From: Pseudomonadota bacterium
Lineage (GTDB): Bacteria > Pseudomonadota > Gammaproteobacteria > Steroidobacterales > Steroidobacteraceae
DNA length: 15,413 nt
Direction: 5' to 3'
Assembly (NCBI GenBank): GCA_021850555.1
Contig: JAJZLX010000311.1
Span: 1 to 15,413 of the forward strand
Part shown: piece after piece, positions 14,601-15,413 of the stretch
How positions within the stretch are numbered: position 1 is the first letter of the stretch
How the letters are laid out: each line of letters begins with the position of its first letter
Position numbers and translations under genes: made by a program
Notes under the pieces: generated by a model
The model's input: only the letters and a program-made list of their open reading frames with translations
Told to the model about the DNA's origin: nothing
The model's database searches: none

Positions 14601-14873
14601 TCAGGCCTTCTTCTTGCCCTTCATGGGCCTATGCATCTTCATCGTCTTGTGGCTGGCCTTCTTGTGCCACTTGGCCTTCTTGTGCCAGGCGGTCTTTTTG
14701 TGCCAGGTGGCCTTCTTGGCCCACTTCTTGTGCATCACCTTATGCGTCATCTTCTTGTGCACGACATGGTGCTTGGCGGTCTGAGCCGGAGCGGCGACGG
14801 CCGCGACAGGGGCAACGGCCAGCGAGCCAGCGACCAGCAGCGCACCGAGGACGGGGACGAGCTTCTTGAACAT
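14601..14873 (-). CDS. Exported Lys/His/Trp-repeat protein, acid-shock (Asr)-like
   Basis: The 90-residue protein has a signal peptide (MFKKLVPVLGALLVAGSLAV to about residue 28, ending VAA). The mature part of about 62 residues is extremely basic, made almost only of Lys, His, Ala, Thr, Met and Trp, with no acidic residue. Residues 51-74 are four 6-residue units WAKKAT, WHKKTA, WHKKAK and WHKKAS. Composition and layout resemble E. coli Asr, a small exported basic protein induced by acid, but the Trp spacing is not a feature I recall from Asr. Homology is unproven; it could be a separate family. The ATG at 14873 has GGAG 6 bases upstream; an ATG two codons earlier directly abuts that GGAG. It has its own promoter and terminator, so it is probably a single-gene unit. 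Confidence 0.75.
   Translation of the reverse strand: MFKKLVPVLGALLVAGSLAVAPVAAVAAPAQTAKHHVVHKKMTHKVMHKKWAKKATWHKKTAWHKKAKWHKKASHKTMKMHRPMKGKKKA
14652..14723 (-). repeat. Four 18-bp tandem repeats inside the Asr-like gene
   Basis: Four 18-base units encode W-(H/A)-K-K-x-x. The last two are nearly identical at DNA level (TGGCACAAGAAGGCC in both). The tract is in frame, so copy-number change would add or remove six residues without a frameshift. Confidence 0.75.
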
Positions 14874-14942
14874 CGACATCTCCAAAGGGGGAACCGGGCG
14901 GTTTCAGAATTGCCCCGGGCGCACGGCCCCGGAACGGCCCGA

Positions 14943-14948
14943 ATTATC
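14943..14948 (-). promoter_or_regulatory. Candidate -10 box of the Asr-like gene
   Basis: GATAAT on the minus strand matches five of six bases of TATAAT. A transcript from about 14936 would have a 60-base leader before the ATG. A TTGCGC lies upstream, but the spacer is only 14 bases, so the -35 is doubtful. Confidence 0.4.
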
Positions 14949-15003
14949 CCAGGAAGAATGCCGCGCAAGCCTTGGATGAATAGAACGTAATCTTCAGGTC
15001 TGC

Positions 15004-15413
15004 TCAATGTCCCTGAAAAGCGACAAGGCTGCGGACCGGTACGCCCAGCGCTTCCAGCCGGCGTGCGCCGCCGAGCTCCGGCAGGTCGATGACGAAGCAG
15101 GCGGCGAGGATTTCGGCCCCGAGGGAGCGCAGCAGCCTCACGGCCGCCTCGGCGGTACCGCCGGTGGCGATCAGATCGTCGATCAGGATGATGCGCTCGC
15201 CCGCGGCGAGCGCATCGCGGTGCATTTCCATCTCATCGATGCCGTACTCCAGCGAGTAGGCCACGCGCACCGTCTCATGCGGCAACTTGCCTTTCTTGCG
15301 GATCGGTACGAAGCCCGACGCAAGGCGGTGGGCCACCGCGCCGCCGAGAATGAAGCCGCGCGCCTCGATGCCGGCCACCCGCTCGATGCGCGCATTCGTC
15401 CAGGGCCGGGCCA
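15004..15413 (-). CDS. apt: Adenine phosphoribosyltransferase, N-terminus cut by window edge
   Basis: About 136 C-terminal residues are present; the start lies beyond the right edge. Apt makes AMP from adenine and PRPP in purine salvage. [49 protein letters not shown] and the PRPP loop [16 protein letters not shown] (with the DD and the TGGT turn) are typical, as is the later [15 protein letters not shown]. The frame continues open to the edge with plausible Apt sequence ([11 protein letters not shown]). It is upstream of the Asr-like gene on the same strand with a 130-base gap holding that gene's own promoter, and no clear terminator follows. Confidence 0.93.
   Translation of the reverse strand, partial: ARPWTNARIERVAGIEARGFILGGAVAHRLASGFVPIRKKGKLPHETVRVAYSLEYGIDEMEMHRDALAAGERIILIDDLIATGGTAEAAVRLLRSLGAEILAACFVIDLPELGGARRLEALGVPVRSLVAFQGH

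Noticed and set aside
14652..14723. Could the 18-bp repeats be a CRISPR array or a non-coding repeat?
   Set aside because: The units are contiguous, in frame, and without spacers. They encode W-H-K-K units of an exported protein.

Overview
The window is about two-thirds G+C by eye and reads as ordinary chromosome. Genes are tightly packed, and there are no insertion sequences, tRNAs, rRNAs, CRISPR repeats or phage genes. The gene content suggests a GC-rich, didermic proteobacterium, most likely a gammaproteobacterium near the Xanthomonadales, Nevskiales or Steroidobacterales. The pointers are a type Vd patatin autotransporter, an Fsr very like the E. coli protein, MsrA, a Kef-type antiporter, a PPC and an Asr-like periplasmic protein. 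The order-level guess is an inference from protein flavour only.

Left edge (1-1146, plus): the end of a protocatechuate 4,5-dioxygenase beta subunit (LigB/PmdB type) is followed by ligC. Together they open protocatechuate and oxidise the product to 2-pyrone-4,6-dicarboxylate, so this is the end of a lignin-type aromatic degradation operon. A membrane-anchored TPR protein (minus) faces ligC. It is divergent from a large patatin/POTRA/beta-barrel protein of the PlpD type (plus, 2212-4599).

Middle (4780-6902): a small hypothetical protein (minus) is divergent from msrA (plus). msrA is followed by a GTG-started four-helix membrane protein and a four-cysteine secreted protein. The last one meets fsr (minus) in a shared CTAG at the stop codons.

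Right part (6899-15413, all minus; transcription order is right to left): apt (cut by the window edge), an Asr-like Lys/His/Trp repeat protein with its own terminator, a Kef-type K+/H+ antiporter, a PEP-carboxylase-family protein, a GNAT acetyltransferase, a Ysc84/SYLF protein, and fsr.

The most unusual item is the PEP carboxylase. The frame is full length (about 904 residues), but several near-invariant signatures are rewritten: TAHPTE reads AAHALA, HGRGG reads HVRGG, TEQGE reads REQGE, and the C-terminal RNTG reads QSTA. Metal ligands and most active-site Lys/Arg/His residues remain. Other points worth checking are three GTTCA repeats spaced exactly 11 bp upstream of the Ysc84 gene, a fold-back leader in front of msrA, and the 6-residue Trp/His/Lys repeats of the Asr-like protein. 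I found no clear multi-gene novel system.
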